64,000 bases of DNA. It comes from Streptomyces xanthii (GTDB lineage Bacteria; Actinomycetota; Actinomycetes; Streptomycetales; Streptomycetaceae). This document shows, piece by piece, positions 30,187-43,243 of this stretch (positions are counted from its first letter, which is position 1; the number at the start of each line of letters is the position of its first letter). Where the stretch lies: the NCBI RefSeq assembly GCF_014621695.1, contig NZ_CP061281.1, forward strand, positions 3,162,001 to 3,226,000, written 5' to 3'. A program made the translations under genes and the position numbers. Under the pieces are notes generated by a model. The model made no database searches. It saw only the letters and a list, made by a program, of their open reading frames with translations, and was not told the origin of the DNA.

Positions 30187-30657
30187 CTACCAGCGGTAGT
30201 GCGCGAAGGCCTTGTTGGACTCGGCCATCTTGTGCGTGTCCTCGCGCTTCTTCACGGCAGCGCCGAGGCCGTTGGAGGCGTCGAGCAGCTCGTTCATCAG
30301 ACGCTCGGTCATCGTCTTCTCGCGACGGGCGCGGGAGTAGCCGACGAGCCAGCGGAGCGCGAGGGTGTTGGCGCGGCCGGGCTTGACCTCAACCGGAACC
30401 TGGTAGGTCGCGCCACCGACACGGCGGGACTTGACCTCGAGGGTCGGCTTGATGTTCTCGAGCGCGCGCTTCAGCGTGATGACCGGGTCGTTGCCCGACT
30501 TCTCACGCAGGCCCTCCATGGCGCCGTACACGATGCGCTCGGCGGTGGAGCGCTTGCCGTTCAGCAGCACCTTGTTGATGAGGGAGGTCACCAGAGGAGA
30601 ACCGTAGACCGGGTCGATGATGACCGGGCGCTTCGGGGCGGGGCCCTTACGAGGCAT
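30187..30657 (-). CDS. rpsG: 30S ribosomal protein S7
   Basis: S7 has 156 aa, starts assembly of the 30S head and lines the E site. [20 protein letters not shown] and the C-terminal [20 protein letters not shown] are canonical. In E. coli S7 represses the str operon by binding the S12-S7 gap. Here that gap is only 2 nt, so that mechanism would need another site. Confidence 0.98.
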   Translation of the reverse strand: MPRKGPAPKRPVIIDPVYGSPLVTSLINKVLLNGKRSTAERIVYGAMEGLREKSGNDPVITLKRALENIKPTLEVKSRRVGGATYQVPVEVKPGRANTLALRWLVGYSRARREKTMTERLMNELLDASNGLGAAVKKREDTHKMAESNKAFAHYRW

Positions 30658-30659
30658 TC

Positions 30660-31031
30660 TTACTTCTCCTTCTTGGCGCCGTAGCGGCTGCGGGCCTGCT
30701 TGCGGTTCTTGACACCCTGGGTGTCGAGCGAACCGCGGATGATCTTGTAGCGAACACCAGGCAGGTCCTTCACACGGCCGCCGCGCACGAGCACGATGGA
30801 GTGCTCCTGCAGGTTGTGTCCCTCACCCGGAATGTAAGCAGTGACCTCGATGCCGCTGGTCAGACGCACACGCGCGACCTTACGCAGGGCCGAGTTCGGC
30901 TTCTTCGGGGTGGTCGTGAACACACGCGTGCAGACACCACGACGCTGGGGCGAACCCTCGAGTGCGGGCGTCTTGTTCTTCTCGACCTTGTCCTGCCGGC
31001 CCTTCCGGACCAGCTGCTGGATCGTAGGCAC
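30660..31031 (-). CDS. rpsL: 30S ribosomal protein S12
   Basis: S12 has 123 aa and controls decoding fidelity. The residues where streptomycin-resistance changes occur have the wild-type state: Lys43 in [10 protein letters not shown] and Lys88 and Pro91 in [10 protein letters not shown]. It is the first gene of the str operon. A leader of about 300 nt with the palindrome shared with the S10 leader precedes it. Confidence 0.98.
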   Translation of the reverse strand: MPTIQQLVRKGRQDKVEKNKTPALEGSPQRRGVCTRVFTTTPKKPNSALRKVARVRLTSGIEVTAYIPGEGHNLQEHSIVLVRGGRVKDLPGVRYKIIRGSLDTQGVKNRKQARSRYGAKKEK

Positions 31032-31331
31032 TACTTCTCCGGTTTCTGTGTGCCGAGTAGTGAAGCTAACCTGGAACTTTGCCGACCCACGCGGTCGGGT
31101 GTGTCGAATACTGCAGACCCCCGCCGAAGGGCGGGAAGCGGCAGATTGCGGTGGCCATGATCAGAACGAAGCGGACTGATCCGGACTCGCCGTGCGGCTG
31201 AAGACACGCACACGAGCCCAGGCACACCCCAGGCACAAGGTCTGAGCGTACCTATCTCATCAGCTGCGGTCAAAACAAATACATCTCAGCCGGGACACGC
31301 CGGGCGCACATCACACCGCTCACCGGTGGTC
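31032..31331 (-). promoter_or_regulatory. str operon leader and promoter region
   Basis: This 300-nt gap upstream of rpsL holds no gene. It contains a CCCGCC-N4-GGCGGG type hairpin near 31120-31133 and the shared leader element at 31082-31106. The promoter is probably just upstream of the latter, but I could not fix the -35 and -10 boxes. Confidence 0.6.
31082..31106 (-). promoter_or_regulatory. Palindromic leader element shared with rpsJ
   Basis: This is the second copy of the CCGACC-N5-GGTCGG element with its GTGTCG flank (T instead of C at one position). It lies 51 nt upstream of the rpsL start, similar to the 65 nt at rpsJ. Confidence 0.6.
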
Positions 31332-31874
31332 TCAGGCGCCACTGGTCGAGGCCACGACCATGAGCAGGATGAACAGCGCCCACCCCGCGATCGACAGCCA
31401 GCCCAGCACGATCCCAGCGACCGCCATGCCGTCGCCCTGCTCCCCGCGCTCCCGGATCTCCTTGCGGGCCATATGTCCCAGGATGACCGCCGGGATCCCG
31501 GACAGGCCCATGGAGAAGAACGTCGCGACCCCGCACGACATCGCACCGATCGCCTTGCCGTTGGTCGGCGGCGGCAGGTACGGCGCCGGCATGAACGTCC
31601 GCGGCACGGGCGGCGCCACCGGCACGGCCATCTGCTGCTGCGGTACGGGCCCCTGCGGCAGGTCCGCGACCAGGACGCTCAGCTCGCCCACCGTACGCGC
31701 CTGATAGGCCCGCTCGACCCGCTTCTCGTACTCCCCCTGCGGCAGCCGCCCCTCGGCGAACCCCGCGCGCAGCACGTCCACCGCGCGCTCCCGATCGGCG
31801 TGCGCGGCCAGCATGGACGGCTGCCCCTGGTTCTGCGGCGGCCACGGCGCCGGCTGCCACGACGGATTCGACAC
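31332..31874 (-). CDS. DUF1707/DUF4190 membrane protein
   Basis: The GTG at 31874 has GGGGGAG upstream and gives 180 aa; a Met 20 codons later is possible. Residues about 21-73 form a DUF1707 domain (HADRERAVDVLRAGFAEGRL ... ARTVGELSVLVADLP), a short DNA-binding-like unit common in actinobacteria. After a Pro-rich linker the C-terminus has two membrane segments of DUF4190 type, around GVATFFSMGLSGIPAVILGH and SIAGWALFILLMVV. Its function is unknown. It lies between the rpoC terminator and the str leader. Confidence 0.85.
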   Translation of the reverse strand: MSNPSWQPAPWPPQNQGQPSMLAAHADRERAVDVLRAGFAEGRLPQGEYEKRVERAYQARTVGELSVLVADLPQGPVPQQQMAVPVAPPVPRTFMPAPYLPPPTNGKAIGAMSCGVATFFSMGLSGIPAVILGHMARKEIRERGEQGDGMAVAGIVLGWLSIAGWALFILLMVVASTSGA

Positions 31875-31936
31875 GAGACCACTCCCCCGGAAACGGACAC
31901 GCAAGTCGTACGTGCCCTCAATCATGCTCCAACGCG

Positions 31937-31983
31937 CCGCAGGGCGGCCACCCCGGGTTGCTCCCGTGGTGACCGCCCTGCGG
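31937..31983 (-). terminator. Terminator downstream of rpoC
   Basis: The outer arms 31937-31947 and 31973-31983 are a perfect 11-bp stem that continues inward for about five more pairs. The pair at 31948/31972 is C/A on the plus strand but G-U on the minus strand. That supports a transcript from rpoC as the functional RNA. No T-run follows. Confidence 0.7.
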
Positions 31984-32000
31984 TTCAAGCAGCTGCTCGC

Positions 32001-35900
<3,900 letters not shown>

Positions 35901-36002
35901 TATGCGTCAATCCCTCTCAGGGTTGTAAGTCTGTGGTCTGAAACGGGGGTCGAGGGGTCGGCGGGGGCCTCACCTGACGGCGAGGCCCCTACCGGACTCC
36001 CG

Positions 36003-39000
36003 TCAGACCTCTTCGACGCTGCTCGGCTCGCGCCGCGACAGGTCGATGCCGAGCTCCTCCGCTGCGCGGAAGACGTCCTCGTCGGTGTCGCGCATCTCGA
36101 TGGACATGCCGTCCGAGGACAGCACCTCCACGTTGAGGCACAGGGACTGCATTTCCTTGATGAGCACCTTGAAGGACTCGGGAATGCCGGGCTCAGGGAT
36201 GTTCTCGCCCTTGACGATGGCCTCGTAGACCTTCACGCGGCCGGTGACGTCGTCGGACTTGATGGTCAGCAGCTCCTGGAGGGCGTAAGCGGCGCCGTAC
36301 GCCTCCAGCGCCCACACCTCCATCTCACCGAAGCGCTGGCCACCGAACTGGGCCTTACCACCCAGCGGCTGCTGGGTGATCATCGAGTACGGACCGGTCG
36401 ACCGGGCGTGCAGCTTGTCGTCGACCAGGTGGTGGAGCTTGAGGATGTACATGTACCCGACCGAGATCGGGTCCGGGAACGGCTCACCGGAACGGCCGTC
36501 GAACAGCCGCGCCTTACCGGTGGGCAGGACCATGCGGTCGCCGTCCCGGTTCGGGATGGTGTGCTCGAGCAGACCGGCCAGCTCGTCCTCGCGGGCACCG
36601 TCGAAGACCGGGGTCGCGACGTTGGTACGCGGCTCGACCTTGTCGGCGCCGATCGCCTGGAGGCGCTTGGCCCACTCGTCGCCGAGACCGGAGACGTCCC
36701 AGCCCTGGCTGGCGAGCCAGCCGAGGTGGATCTCCAGGACCTGTCCCGGGTTCATTCGGGACGGGACACCCAGCGGGTTGAGGATGATGTCGACCGGGGT
36801 GCCGTCCTCCAGGAACGGCATGTCCTCGATCGGGTTGATCTTCGAGATGACGCCCTTGTTGCCGTGACGGCCGGCGAGCTTGTCACCATCGGTGATCTTG
36901 CGCTTCTGCGCGACGTAGACACGAACCAGCTGGTTCACGCCCGGCGGCAGCTCGTCGCCCTCTTCGCGGTCGAAGACGCGGACACCGATGACCTTGCCGA
37001 TCTCACCGTGCGGCACCTTCAGCGAGGTGTCGCGCACCTCGCGCGCCTTCTCACCGAAGATCGCGCGGAGCAGGCGCTCCTCGGGGGTCAGCTCGGTCTC
37101 ACCCTTGGGCGTGACCTTGCCGACGAGGATGTCGCCGGCGACGACCTCGGCACCGATACGGATGATGCCGCGCTCGTCGAGGTCGGCGAGGACCTCCTCC
37201 GAGACGTTCGGGATGTCCCGGGTGATCTCCTCGGGGCCCAGCTTGGTGTCACGGGCGTCGACCTCGTGCTCCTCGATGTGGATCGAGGAGAGGACGTCGT
37301 CCTGCACGAGGCGCTGCGACAGGATGATCGCGTCCTCGTAGTTGTGACCTTCCCAGGGCATGAACGCGACGAGCAGGTTCTTGCCGAGGGCCATCTCGCC
37401 CTCTTCGGTCGCGGGACCGTCGGCCAGCACCTGGCCGGCGATGATCCGCTGACCCTCGTCCACGACGACCTTCTGGTTCACAGAGGTGCCCTGGTTGGAG
37501 CGCGAGAACTTGTGCAGGCGGTACGTGGTGTACGTGCCGTCGTCGTTGGTGATGGTGATGTAGTCCGCGGAGACCTCCTGGACCACACCGTCCTTCTCGG
37601 CCTTGAGCACGTCACCGGCGTCGGTGGCGCAGCGGTACTCCATGCCGGTGCCGACGAGCGGGGCCTCCGACTTAATCAGCGGCACCGCCTGACGCATCAT
37701 GTTCGCGCCCATGAGGGCACGGTTGGCGTCGTCGTGCTCGAGGAAGGGGATCATGGCGGTCGCGACCGACACCATCTGGCGCGGGGAGACGTCCATGTAG
37801 TCGACGTCCGTGCCGGGCACGTAGTCGACCTCGCCACCACGACGGCGGACCAGCACGCGGTTCTCGACGAAGCGGAGCTCGTCGTTGAGCGGCGCGTTGG
37901 CCTGCGCGATGACGAAGCGGTCTTCCTCGTCGGCCGTCAGGTAGTCGACGTCGTCGGTGACGACACCGTCGACGACCTTGCGGTACGGCGTCTCGATGAA
38001 GCCGAACGGGTTGATCCGGCCGTACGAGGCGAGCGAGCCGATCAGACCGATGTTCGGGCCTTCGGGCGTCTCGATCGGGCACATGCGGCCGTAGTGCGAC
38101 GGGTGCACGTCTCGGACCTCGAAGCCGGCCCGCTCACGGGACAGACCACCCGGGCCGAGGGCGTTCAGACGACGCTTGTGCGTCAGCCCCGACAGCGGGT
38201 TGTTCTGGTCCATGAACTGGGACAGCTGGGAGGTGCCGAAGAACTCCTTGATCGACGCCACCACGGGGCGGATGTTGATCAGGGTCTGCGGCGTGATCGC
38301 CTCGACGTCCTGGGTCGTCATGCGCTCGCGCACGACGCGCTCCATACGGGCGAGACCCGTACGGACCTGGTTCTGGATCAGCTCACCGACGTTACGGATA
38401 CGGCGGTTGCCGAAGTGGTCGATGTCGTCGGTCTCGACGATGATCTCGCGGCCCGACTCGGAGACCGTCTCGGTCTCACCGGCGTGCAGCTTCACCAGGT
38501 ACTTGATGGTGGCGATGATGTCGTCGGTGGTGAGGACGCCGGCGTCCAGCGGCTCGTCCGCGCCGAGCTTCTTGTTCACCTTGTAGCGGCCGACCTTCGC
38601 GAGGTCGTAGCGCTTCGGGTTGAAGTAGAGGTTCTCGAGCAGCGTCTGCGCGGCCTCACGGGTCGGCGGCTCGCCCGGACGCAGCTTGCGGTAGATGTCG
38701 AGCAGCGCGTCGTCCTGGCCCTGGGTGTGGTCCTTCTCCAGGGTGGCGCGCATGGACTCGTACTGGCCGAACTCCTCGAGGATCTGCTCGGTCGTCCAAC
38801 CGAGAGCCTTGAGCAGGACGGTGACGGACTGCTTGCGCTTGCGGTCGATGCGCACACCGACCATGTCGCGCTTGTCGATCTCCATCTCCAGCCAGGCACC
38901 ACGCGAGGGGATGACCTTGGCCGAGAAGATGTCCTTGTCGGACGTCTTGTCGATGGAGGAGTCGAAGTAGACACCGGGCGAGCGGACGAGCTGCGAGACG

Positions 39001-39488
39001 ACGACACGCTCGGTGCCGTTGATGACGAAGGTGCCCTTGTCCGTCATGAGCGGGAAGTCGCCCATGAAGACGGTCTGGGACTTGATCTCGCCCGTCTCGT
39101 TGTTCGTGAACTCGGCGGTGACGAAGAGCGGGGCGGCGTACGTGAAGTCGCGCTCCTTGCACTCGTCGATCGAGTTCTTCGGAGGCTCGAAGCGGTGGTC
39201 GCGGAACGTCAGGGACATCGACCCGGAGAAGTCCTCGATCGGGGAGATCTCCTCGAAGATCTCCTCGAGGCCGGACTTGGTGGGGACGTCCTGACCGGAC
39301 TCCAGAGCCGCCTCGACCCGACTCTGCCAGGCGGTGTTGCCGAGCAGCCAGTCAAAGCTCTCGGTCTGCAGCGCGAGCAGGTTCGGAACCTCGAGGGGCT
39401 CCTTGATCTTTGCAAAGGAGATGCGCAGCGGGGCGGTGCTTGCGCCATTGTTCGTATTCGCGGTCGAGGCGTTGCGCGAGGCGGCCAA
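36003..39488 (-). CDS. rpoB: RNA polymerase beta subunit
   Basis: Beta has 1161 aa from TTG 39488, which has GAAGGA upstream. A GTG ten codons earlier lacks such a site. The rifampicin region reads [15 protein letters not shown] then [13 protein letters not shown]. His437 (E. coli 526) and Arg440 are standard, but residue 442 (E. coli Ser531) is Asn, encoded AAC at 38165-38163. The lineage-specific insert, the [16 protein letters not shown] block and the C-terminal clamp region ([20 protein letters not shown]) are complete. It has its own promoter in the gap after rplL. Confidence 0.98.
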   Translation of the reverse strand: MAASRNASTANTNNGASTAPLRISFAKIKEPLEVPNLLALQTESFDWLLGNTAWQSRVEAALESGQDVPTKSGLEEIFEEISPIEDFSGSMSLTFRDHRFEPPKNSIDECKERDFTYAAPLFVTAEFTNNETGEIKSQTVFMGDFPLMTDKGTFVINGTERVVVSQLVRSPGVYFDSSIDKTSDKDIFSAKVIPSRGAWLEMEIDKRDMVGVRIDRKRKQSVTVLLKALGWTTEQILEEFGQYESMRATLEKDHTQGQDDALLDIYRKLRPGEPPTREAAQTLLENLYFNPKRYDLAKVGRYKVNKKLGADEPLDAGVLTTDDIIATIKYLVKLHAGETETVSESGREIIVETDDIDHFGNRRIRNVGELIQNQVRTGLARMERVVRERMTTQDVEAITPQTLINIRPVVASIKEFFGTSQLSQFMDQNNPLSGLTHKRRLNALGPGGLSRERAGFEVRDVHPSHYGRMCPIETPEGPNIGLIGSLASYGRINPFGFIETPYRKVVDGVVTDDVDYLTADEEDRFVIAQANAPLNDELRFVENRVLVRRRGGEVDYVPGTDVDYMDVSPRQMVSVATAMIPFLEHDDANRALMGANMMRQAVPLIKSEAPLVGTGMEYRCATDAGDVLKAEKDGVVQEVSADYITITNDDGTYTTYRLHKFSRSNQGTSVNQKVVVDEGQRIIAGQVLADGPATEEGEMALGKNLLVAFMPWEGHNYEDAIILSQRLVQDDVLSSIHIEEHEVDARDTKLGPEEITRDIPNVSEEVLADLDERGIIRIGAEVVAGDILVGKVTPKGETELTPEERLLRAIFGEKAREVRDTSLKVPHGEIGKVIGVRVFDREEGDELPPGVNQLVRVYVAQKRKITDGDKLAGRHGNKGVISKINPIEDMPFLEDGTPVDIILNPLGVPSRMNPGQVLEIHLGWLASQGWDVSGLGDEWAKRLQAIGADKVEPRTNVATPVFDGAREDELAGLLEHTIPNRDGDRMVLPTGKARLFDGRSGEPFPDPISVGYMYILKLHHLVDDKLHARSTGPYSMITQQPLGGKAQFGGQRFGEMEVWALEAYGAAYALQELLTIKSDDVTGRVKVYEAIVKGENIPEPGIPESFKVLIKEMQSLCLNVEVLSSDGMSIEMRDTDEDVFRAAEELGIDLSRREPSSVEEV

Positions 39489-39651
39489 GAGGGGGTCCTT
39501 CCGAGGGCTCGGACTCACTACGCGCGTACCGGTCCCAAGCCAGACAGAGAGACAGAACGCCCAGGTCAGGGTTGATTCGGTCCACTGTGCTCAAGCGAGG
39601 GCATGCCCCTGGTGACGGGCAGGGAGCAGCTAACAGGCAGCGCAAAGGGAC

Positions 39652-39680
39652 AGTGTAGCCAGAAGGCCCACTGATGTCCA
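39652..39680 (-). promoter_or_regulatory. Predicted rpoBC promoter
   Basis: On the minus strand TGGACA and TACACT are separated by 17 nt, a good match to the main Streptomyces sigma factor (HrdB) consensus. Transcription would start near 39645 and give a leader of about 157 nt. Confidence 0.7.
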
Positions 39681-39737
39681 GTCCGGGTTTTTTGAGACCC
39701 TCGTTGTTCTCAACCGTTCACCGTTCGCGGCATGCCC

Positions 39738-39758
39738 TGTGCGCTCAGCGAGCGCACA
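39738..39758 (-). other. Short perfect hairpin in the rplL-rpoB gap
   Basis: Arms 39738-39746 and 39750-39758 form a perfect 9-bp stem with a 3-nt loop, between the attenuator and the rpoB promoter. Confidence 0.5.
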
Positions 39759-39957
39759 TCCTTACTGCCCTCTTCGTCGCCGATCCATGCCTCGGATACG
39801 GATCCTTGTGACGACGCGTCCTGAGAATTGCGCGCTGCGTGCGGTTCGTCAAGGCCCCCGCTCGCCCGAACCGGGGTGGTTCCAGGCACGACGAAGATCA
39901 CCATACTCCGCGTGACCAGCAGTGCAAGGGACCCTCGACCCGAGTGCCGGACAACGC

Positions 39958-39993
39958 CGAAAGGCGACCACCCACTTGGGTGATCGCCTTTCG
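39958..39993 (-). terminator. Attenuator-like hairpin after rplL
   Basis: The 17-nt arms 39958-39974 and 39977-39993 pair fully on the minus strand, including one U-G pair that is a mismatch on the plus strand. It lies 68 nt past rplL, where beta operons usually carry an attenuator that sets the ratio of ribosomal proteins to RNA polymerase. Confidence 0.7.
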
Positions 39994-40061
39994 GTACGTC
40001 GGTGTTACACCCCTGAAGGGTGCAGTTTCACCGAGGAAGAGTCAGCAGACTCGAAGAGGTC

Positions 40062-40448
40062 TTACTTGACCTCGACGGAGGCGCCGGCGCCCTCGAGGGC
40101 CTCCTTGGCCTTGTCCGCGGCGTCCTTCGCGACCTTCTCGAGGACCGGCTTCGGGGTGCCGTCGACGAGGTCCTTGGCCTCCTTGAGGCCCAGGGAGGTG
40201 AGCTCGCGCACGACCTTGATGACCTGGATCTTCTTGTCGCCGGCACCCGTGAGGATGACGTCGAACTCGTCCTGCTCCTCGGCGGCAGCGGCGTCGCCGC
40301 CACCCTGGGCCGGACCGGCGGCAACGGCGACGGCCGCGGCGGCGGTGACGTCGAACTTCTCCTCGAAGGCCTTCACGAACTCGGAGAGCTCGATGAGGGT
40401 CATCTCCTCGAACTGGGCGAGCAGGTCTTCCTGGCTGAGCTTCGCCAT
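40062..40448 (-). CDS. rplL: 50S ribosomal protein L7/L12
   Basis: L7/L12 has 128 aa, is the multimeric stalk protein and recruits the translational GTPases. The N-terminal dimerisation helices ([20 protein letters not shown]), an Ala/Gly hinge and the C-terminal domain ([20 protein letters not shown]) are clear. The open frame runs 26 codons upstream of the chosen ATG, but the family starts at MAKLSQ. A 110-nt gap separates it from rplJ. Confidence 0.98.
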   Translation of the reverse strand: MAKLSQEDLLAQFEEMTLIELSEFVKAFEEKFDVTAAAAVAVAAGPAQGGGDAAAAEEQDEFDVILTGAGDKKIQVIKVVRELTSLGLKEAKDLVDGTPKPVLEKVAKDAADKAKEALEGAGASVEVK

Positions 40449-40558
40449 GATGGGCGATCCTTCCACTAAATCGGCTGGTGCCGGTTGTCCATGTAGGCGG
40501 GCGTACGGTCGGCCCGCTTCGACCACTGCCTCAGGCAGCGATCAGAGTGCGAGCCGAA

Positions 40559-41089
40559 TTACTCGGCACCGCCCTGCTCGGCCTGCTTGACACGAAGCGC
40601 CTCCGCGGTGCGGACGAACTTCGAGGGCAGCGCCTGGAAGAGCTGAGCAGCCTGGGACTGCTTGCCCTTGAAGGCACCGGCCAGCTTGCTGAGCAGAACC
40701 TCGCGGGACTCGAGGTCCGCAAGCTTCTTGATCTCGTCGGCGGAGAGCGCCTTGCCGTCAAGGACACCGCCCTTGATGACGAGGTTCGGGTTCTCCTTGG
40801 CGAAGTCACGAAGACCCTTCGCCGACTCCACCGGGTCACCGGTGACGAAGGCGACCGCCGTCGGACCATTGAAGAGGTCGTCCAGCGTGTCGATCCCGGC
40901 CTGGTTGGCCGCGATCTTGGTCAGCGTGTTCTTCACCACGGCGTACTCGGAGTTCTCACCGAGCGAACGGCGCAGCTGCTTGAGCTGGGCCACGGTGAGA
41001 CCCCGGTACTCGGTCAGCACGGCGGCGTTCGAGCTGCGGAACTTGTCCGTGAGCTCGGCTACCGCGGCAGCCTTGTCGGGCGTCGGCAT
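40559..41089 (-). CDS. rplJ: 50S ribosomal protein L10
   Basis: L10 has 176 aa; it anchors L7/L12 dimers and binds 23S r[23 protein letters not shown] and the C-terminal helix ([20 protein letters not shown]) are typical. In bacteria the L10-L12 complex represses its own mRNA at the leader. Here the ribosome-binding site is part of a stem (see 41099-41136). Confidence 0.98.
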   Translation of the reverse strand: MPTPDKAAAVAELTDKFRSSNAAVLTEYRGLTVAQLKQLRRSLGENSEYAVVKNTLTKIAANQAGIDTLDDLFNGPTAVAFVTGDPVESAKGLRDFAKENPNLVIKGGVLDGKALSADEIKKLADLESREVLLSKLAGAFKGKQSQAAQLFQALPSKFVRTAEALRVKQAEQGGAE

Positions 41090-41098
41090 AGAGCGTCG

Positions 41099-41136
41099 GC
41101 CTCCTTCCGGGTGATGAGGACCGCTCGCAAGGAGGC
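41099..41136 (-). promoter_or_regulatory. rplJ leader stem that covers the ribosome-binding site
   Basis: On the minus strand GCCTCCTT (41136-41129) pairs perfectly with AAGGAGGC (41106-41099). The latter is the rplJ ribosome-binding site, 9 nt before the ATG. The loop carries the CCTCATCACCCGG segment. This arrangement fits the L10 leader, in which L10-L12 binding controls access to the start site. Confidence 0.7.
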
Positions 41137-41149
41137 TGGGAAAACGAAA

Positions 41150-41174
41150 CGCCCCGGCGCAGGCGCACGGGGCG
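41150..41174 (-). promoter_or_regulatory. Second hairpin of the rplJ leader
   Basis: Arms 41150-41156 and 41168-41174 form a perfect 7-bp GC stem, just upstream of the stem covering the ribosome-binding site. Confidence 0.55.
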
Positions 41175-41319
41175 TGAGCTCGACCAGAATCCTGAAGCGG
41201 AATCCGGGAGCACTTCCACAGTCACCTGCGCGGGTCGTCCGCAGTTTCAGCGGATCCTTCGGCCACCGCGCCCTCTTGCGAGTGCGCAGCAACGACCAGC
41301 GGTCTTTGGCTTCTGTGGA

Positions 41320-41349
41320 AGATTACGTGAAGGGGAGCGTCCCGAGCAA
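41320..41349 (-). promoter_or_regulatory. Possible rplJL promoter
   Basis: On the minus strand TTGCTC and TAATCT are 18 nt apart. Transcription would start near 41313, giving a leader of about 220 nt. The -35 match is partial. Confidence 0.35.
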
Positions 41350-41355
41350 ATCCGC

Positions 41356-42315
41356 TCAGACGTCGCCGTCGGCACCGGTCGCGGACCCGGGGTCACCGGC
41401 CGCCTCACCGATCTTCTTCAGCATCTCCATGAGGTCGAAGGTCTGGTCCGCGGGCGGCACCTCGACCTTCACGGCCGATCCGTAGTCCGAGAAGGACTCG
41501 TTGATCTCGACCGCACCCTGCGGCGTCTTCATGGTGACGTCGATCCGGACCGGAAGGTCGTCCTCATTGACCCACAGCTCGGTGTCGTAGCCCTTGATGC
41601 CGGACTTCTTGACGTTCTTCAGGAGCTCGTCGCGCTCGGACTTGCTGAGGGCCTTCAGCGAGTCGTTCTTCTCCATCATCTCGTCGACGGTGAGCTTGCC
41701 CTTGTAGTGCTGCGTCTTCACGCCGTCGACGGTGGCCGCGCCCAGGTGCTTCAGGTTCGGCGACGAGAGCAGGACGGCGATCTGCTGCGCCGGGTCCTGG
41801 TTCATGCTGTCCAGGCTGCCGGTCATCTGGCGCATCAGCTGCTCGTCGCCGGACTTCTCGGCCATGGCGCCGAGGTCCATCTTCATCCAGCGCTTGCCGT
41901 CCATCATGTCCATGTCCTTGGTCGCCTCGGCGCCCATGTCCATGTACATCACGTCGTCCTGCCACACCATGCGCATCTTCTCCGGGGCGTCCGGATCGCC
42001 GGCGGTGAGCGCGGAGCCCGTCATCGTCATATCCATGACGGTCGGGTCCCAGCCCATCGTGCCGGACATCTTCATGGTGCCGCCGCCGTCGAGGCCGGTC
42101 GGAGTCTTCATCGTCATCTCGACCTTGGCCGACTTCGCGGCCTCGGTCTTCTTGAACGCGGCCGTCAGGGCCTGCGTCACCTGGGACTGCGACCTGGTGC
42201 CCGCGTCCGAGGCCGAACCGCTCTTCTCGGAACCCTCGTCGCAGGCCACGGCCCCGGCGCAGAGCAGCGCGGTGACAGTGGCGGCGCCGAGCGCGCGTCG
42301 TACGGCAACAGTCAT
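41356..42315 (-). CDS. LppX/LolA-like lipoprotein
   Basis: This 319-aa protein has a signal peptide ending in GAVAC, with Cys25 as the lipidated residue. The mature part is rich in Met, Lys and Asp and resembles the LppX/LprG fold of actinobacteria, which carries lipids across the envelope (blocks KVEMTMKTPTGLDGGGTMKM and HYKGKLTVDEMMEKNDSLKA). Its neighbour at 42430 is similar in layout. It lies between rplA and rplJ, where other bacteria have no gene. Confidence 0.82.
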   Translation of the reverse strand: MTVAVRRALGAATVTALLCAGAVACDEGSEKSGSASDAGTRSQSQVTQALTAAFKKTEAAKSAKVEMTMKTPTGLDGGGTMKMSGTMGWDPTVMDMTMTGSALTAGDPDAPEKMRMVWQDDVMYMDMGAEATKDMDMMDGKRWMKMDLGAMAEKSGDEQLMRQMTGSLDSMNQDPAQQIAVLLSSPNLKHLGAATVDGVKTQHYKGKLTVDEMMEKNDSLKALSKSERDELLKNVKKSGIKGYDTELWVNEDDLPVRIDVTMKTPQGAVEINESFSDYGSAVKVEVPPADQTFDLMEMLKKIGEAAGDPGSATGADGDV

Positions 42316-42429
42316 CTCAATCCCACCCCTTTGAACACGTGTCTGAACCGAACCCGTGTATGTGCCGCACGATATCCGACGCCTCGGACAGCGCCCCCGG
42401 AATATCCGGCCCGGCGCTCCCCCGCCCGG

Positions 42430-43131
42430 TCAGCCCTCGGCGCGTACGTCCGTGAGGTCCACGGTGTCGTGCCCGGGCGGCCGCTCGGCCCGCGCGCGGG
42501 CCCCGTAGTCCCGGTAATGGACGGTGCTGCGGAAGTCGCCGGCCTGCTGGGTGCGACGTACCAGCAGGTCCCGGGCGTCGATCCACACGTCGACGCGCTG
42601 CTTCCCCGCGGTGCCGCGGTAGTGGGTGGTGCGCACGCCGCGCACGGTCTCCCGGCCCACCCGGTGGGTGTCCCCGGCCGCGGCGAGCGTCTTCAGGCAG
42701 TCGGCCGGGCCCAGGTCGCTCCGCTCGTCGTAGGTGTGCCGGATCCAGTGGCGGCCGTCCTGGAGCCGGGCGAAGCGCTCACTCATACGGGTGTAGTACG
42801 CGTCCGGCAGGAAGCGCGTCTGGGACGGGTCGCCGCCCAACGCGCGCGTGGAGGCGGCCAGTTCGCCGCCGGTGACACGGACGGTGAGGGTGCCTTCGAC
42901 GCCGCCGGACCAGCGCAGGGCGCCGCTGCTCCGAGTGCGCAGCCGGTCGCCGGTGTCCGTCGTGGCCTCGATCCGGGCCGAGCCCGCCGCCGTGACCTTC
43001 GCGCGGGCCGCCCGCAGGGCCTGGGGCACGCCCTGACGGTCCCGTCCGTCGTGTCCCTCGTGCCCGGCGCCGCAGCCCGCGAGCAGGACGCCCACGGCGG
43101 CCAGCGCGACCGTCCCCCGTACGTGTCTCAT
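42430..43131 (-). CDS. Second LppX/LolA-like lipoprotein
   Basis: This 233-aa protein has a short signal peptide with the lipobox LAGC (Cys20). Motifs such as VRGVRTTHYRGTAGKQRVDV and VDVWIDARDLLVRRTQQ match the same fold as the neighbouring lipoprotein, in shorter form. The two are probably distant paralogues and may act together. It starts in an 112-nt gap downstream of the rplA terminator. Confidence 0.8.
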   Translation of the reverse strand: MRHVRGTVALAAVGVLLAGCGAGHEGHDGRDRQGVPQALRAARAKVTAAGSARIEATTDTGDRLRTRSSGALRWSGGVEGTLTVRVTGGELAASTRALGGDPSQTRFLPDAYYTRMSERFARLQDGRHWIRHTYDERSDLGPADCLKTLAAAGDTHRVGRETVRGVRTTHYRGTAGKQRVDVWIDARDLLVRRTQQAGDFRSTVHYRDYGARARAERPPGHDTVDLTDVRAEG

Positions 43132-43180
43132 CGGGGCCGACGCTAGCGCAGCCTCCGCCGGGGCGGGCCGGAAAAGAGGA

Positions 43181-43214
43181 ACGGGCCCCGCACCTCGGAA
43201 GGTGCGGGGCCCGT
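43181..43214 (-). terminator. Terminator of the rplK-rplA operon
   Basis: A perfect 15-bp stem (43181-43195 with 43200-43214) with a TCCG loop on the minus strand is followed by TTCCTCTTTTCC. It lies 30 nt past the rplA stop. Confidence 0.88.
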
Positions 43215-43243
43215 CGCCGACTTCAGCGAGTCTCCGGAGAGGC

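Larger units (their letters stand above)
39489..40061 (-). promoter_or_regulatory. rplL-rpoB intergenic control region
   Basis: This 573-nt gap controls RNA polymerase synthesis. From rplL downwards it holds an attenuator-like hairpin (39958-39993), a second 9-bp hairpin (39738-39746 with 39750-39758), a promoter (39652-39680) and about 160 nt of rpoB leader. A 64-codon open frame at 39710-39904 is probably not a gene. Confidence 0.75.

Noticed and set aside
27922..30684. A 920-codon plus-strand frame over fusA and rpsG
   Set aside because: It is a shadow of certain genes on the other strand, with no motif.
39710..39904. A 64-codon minus-strand frame in the rplL-rpoB gap
   Set aside because: It lies between the attenuator and the promoter, has no ribosome-binding site and no recognisable motif, and overlaps the 39738 hairpin.
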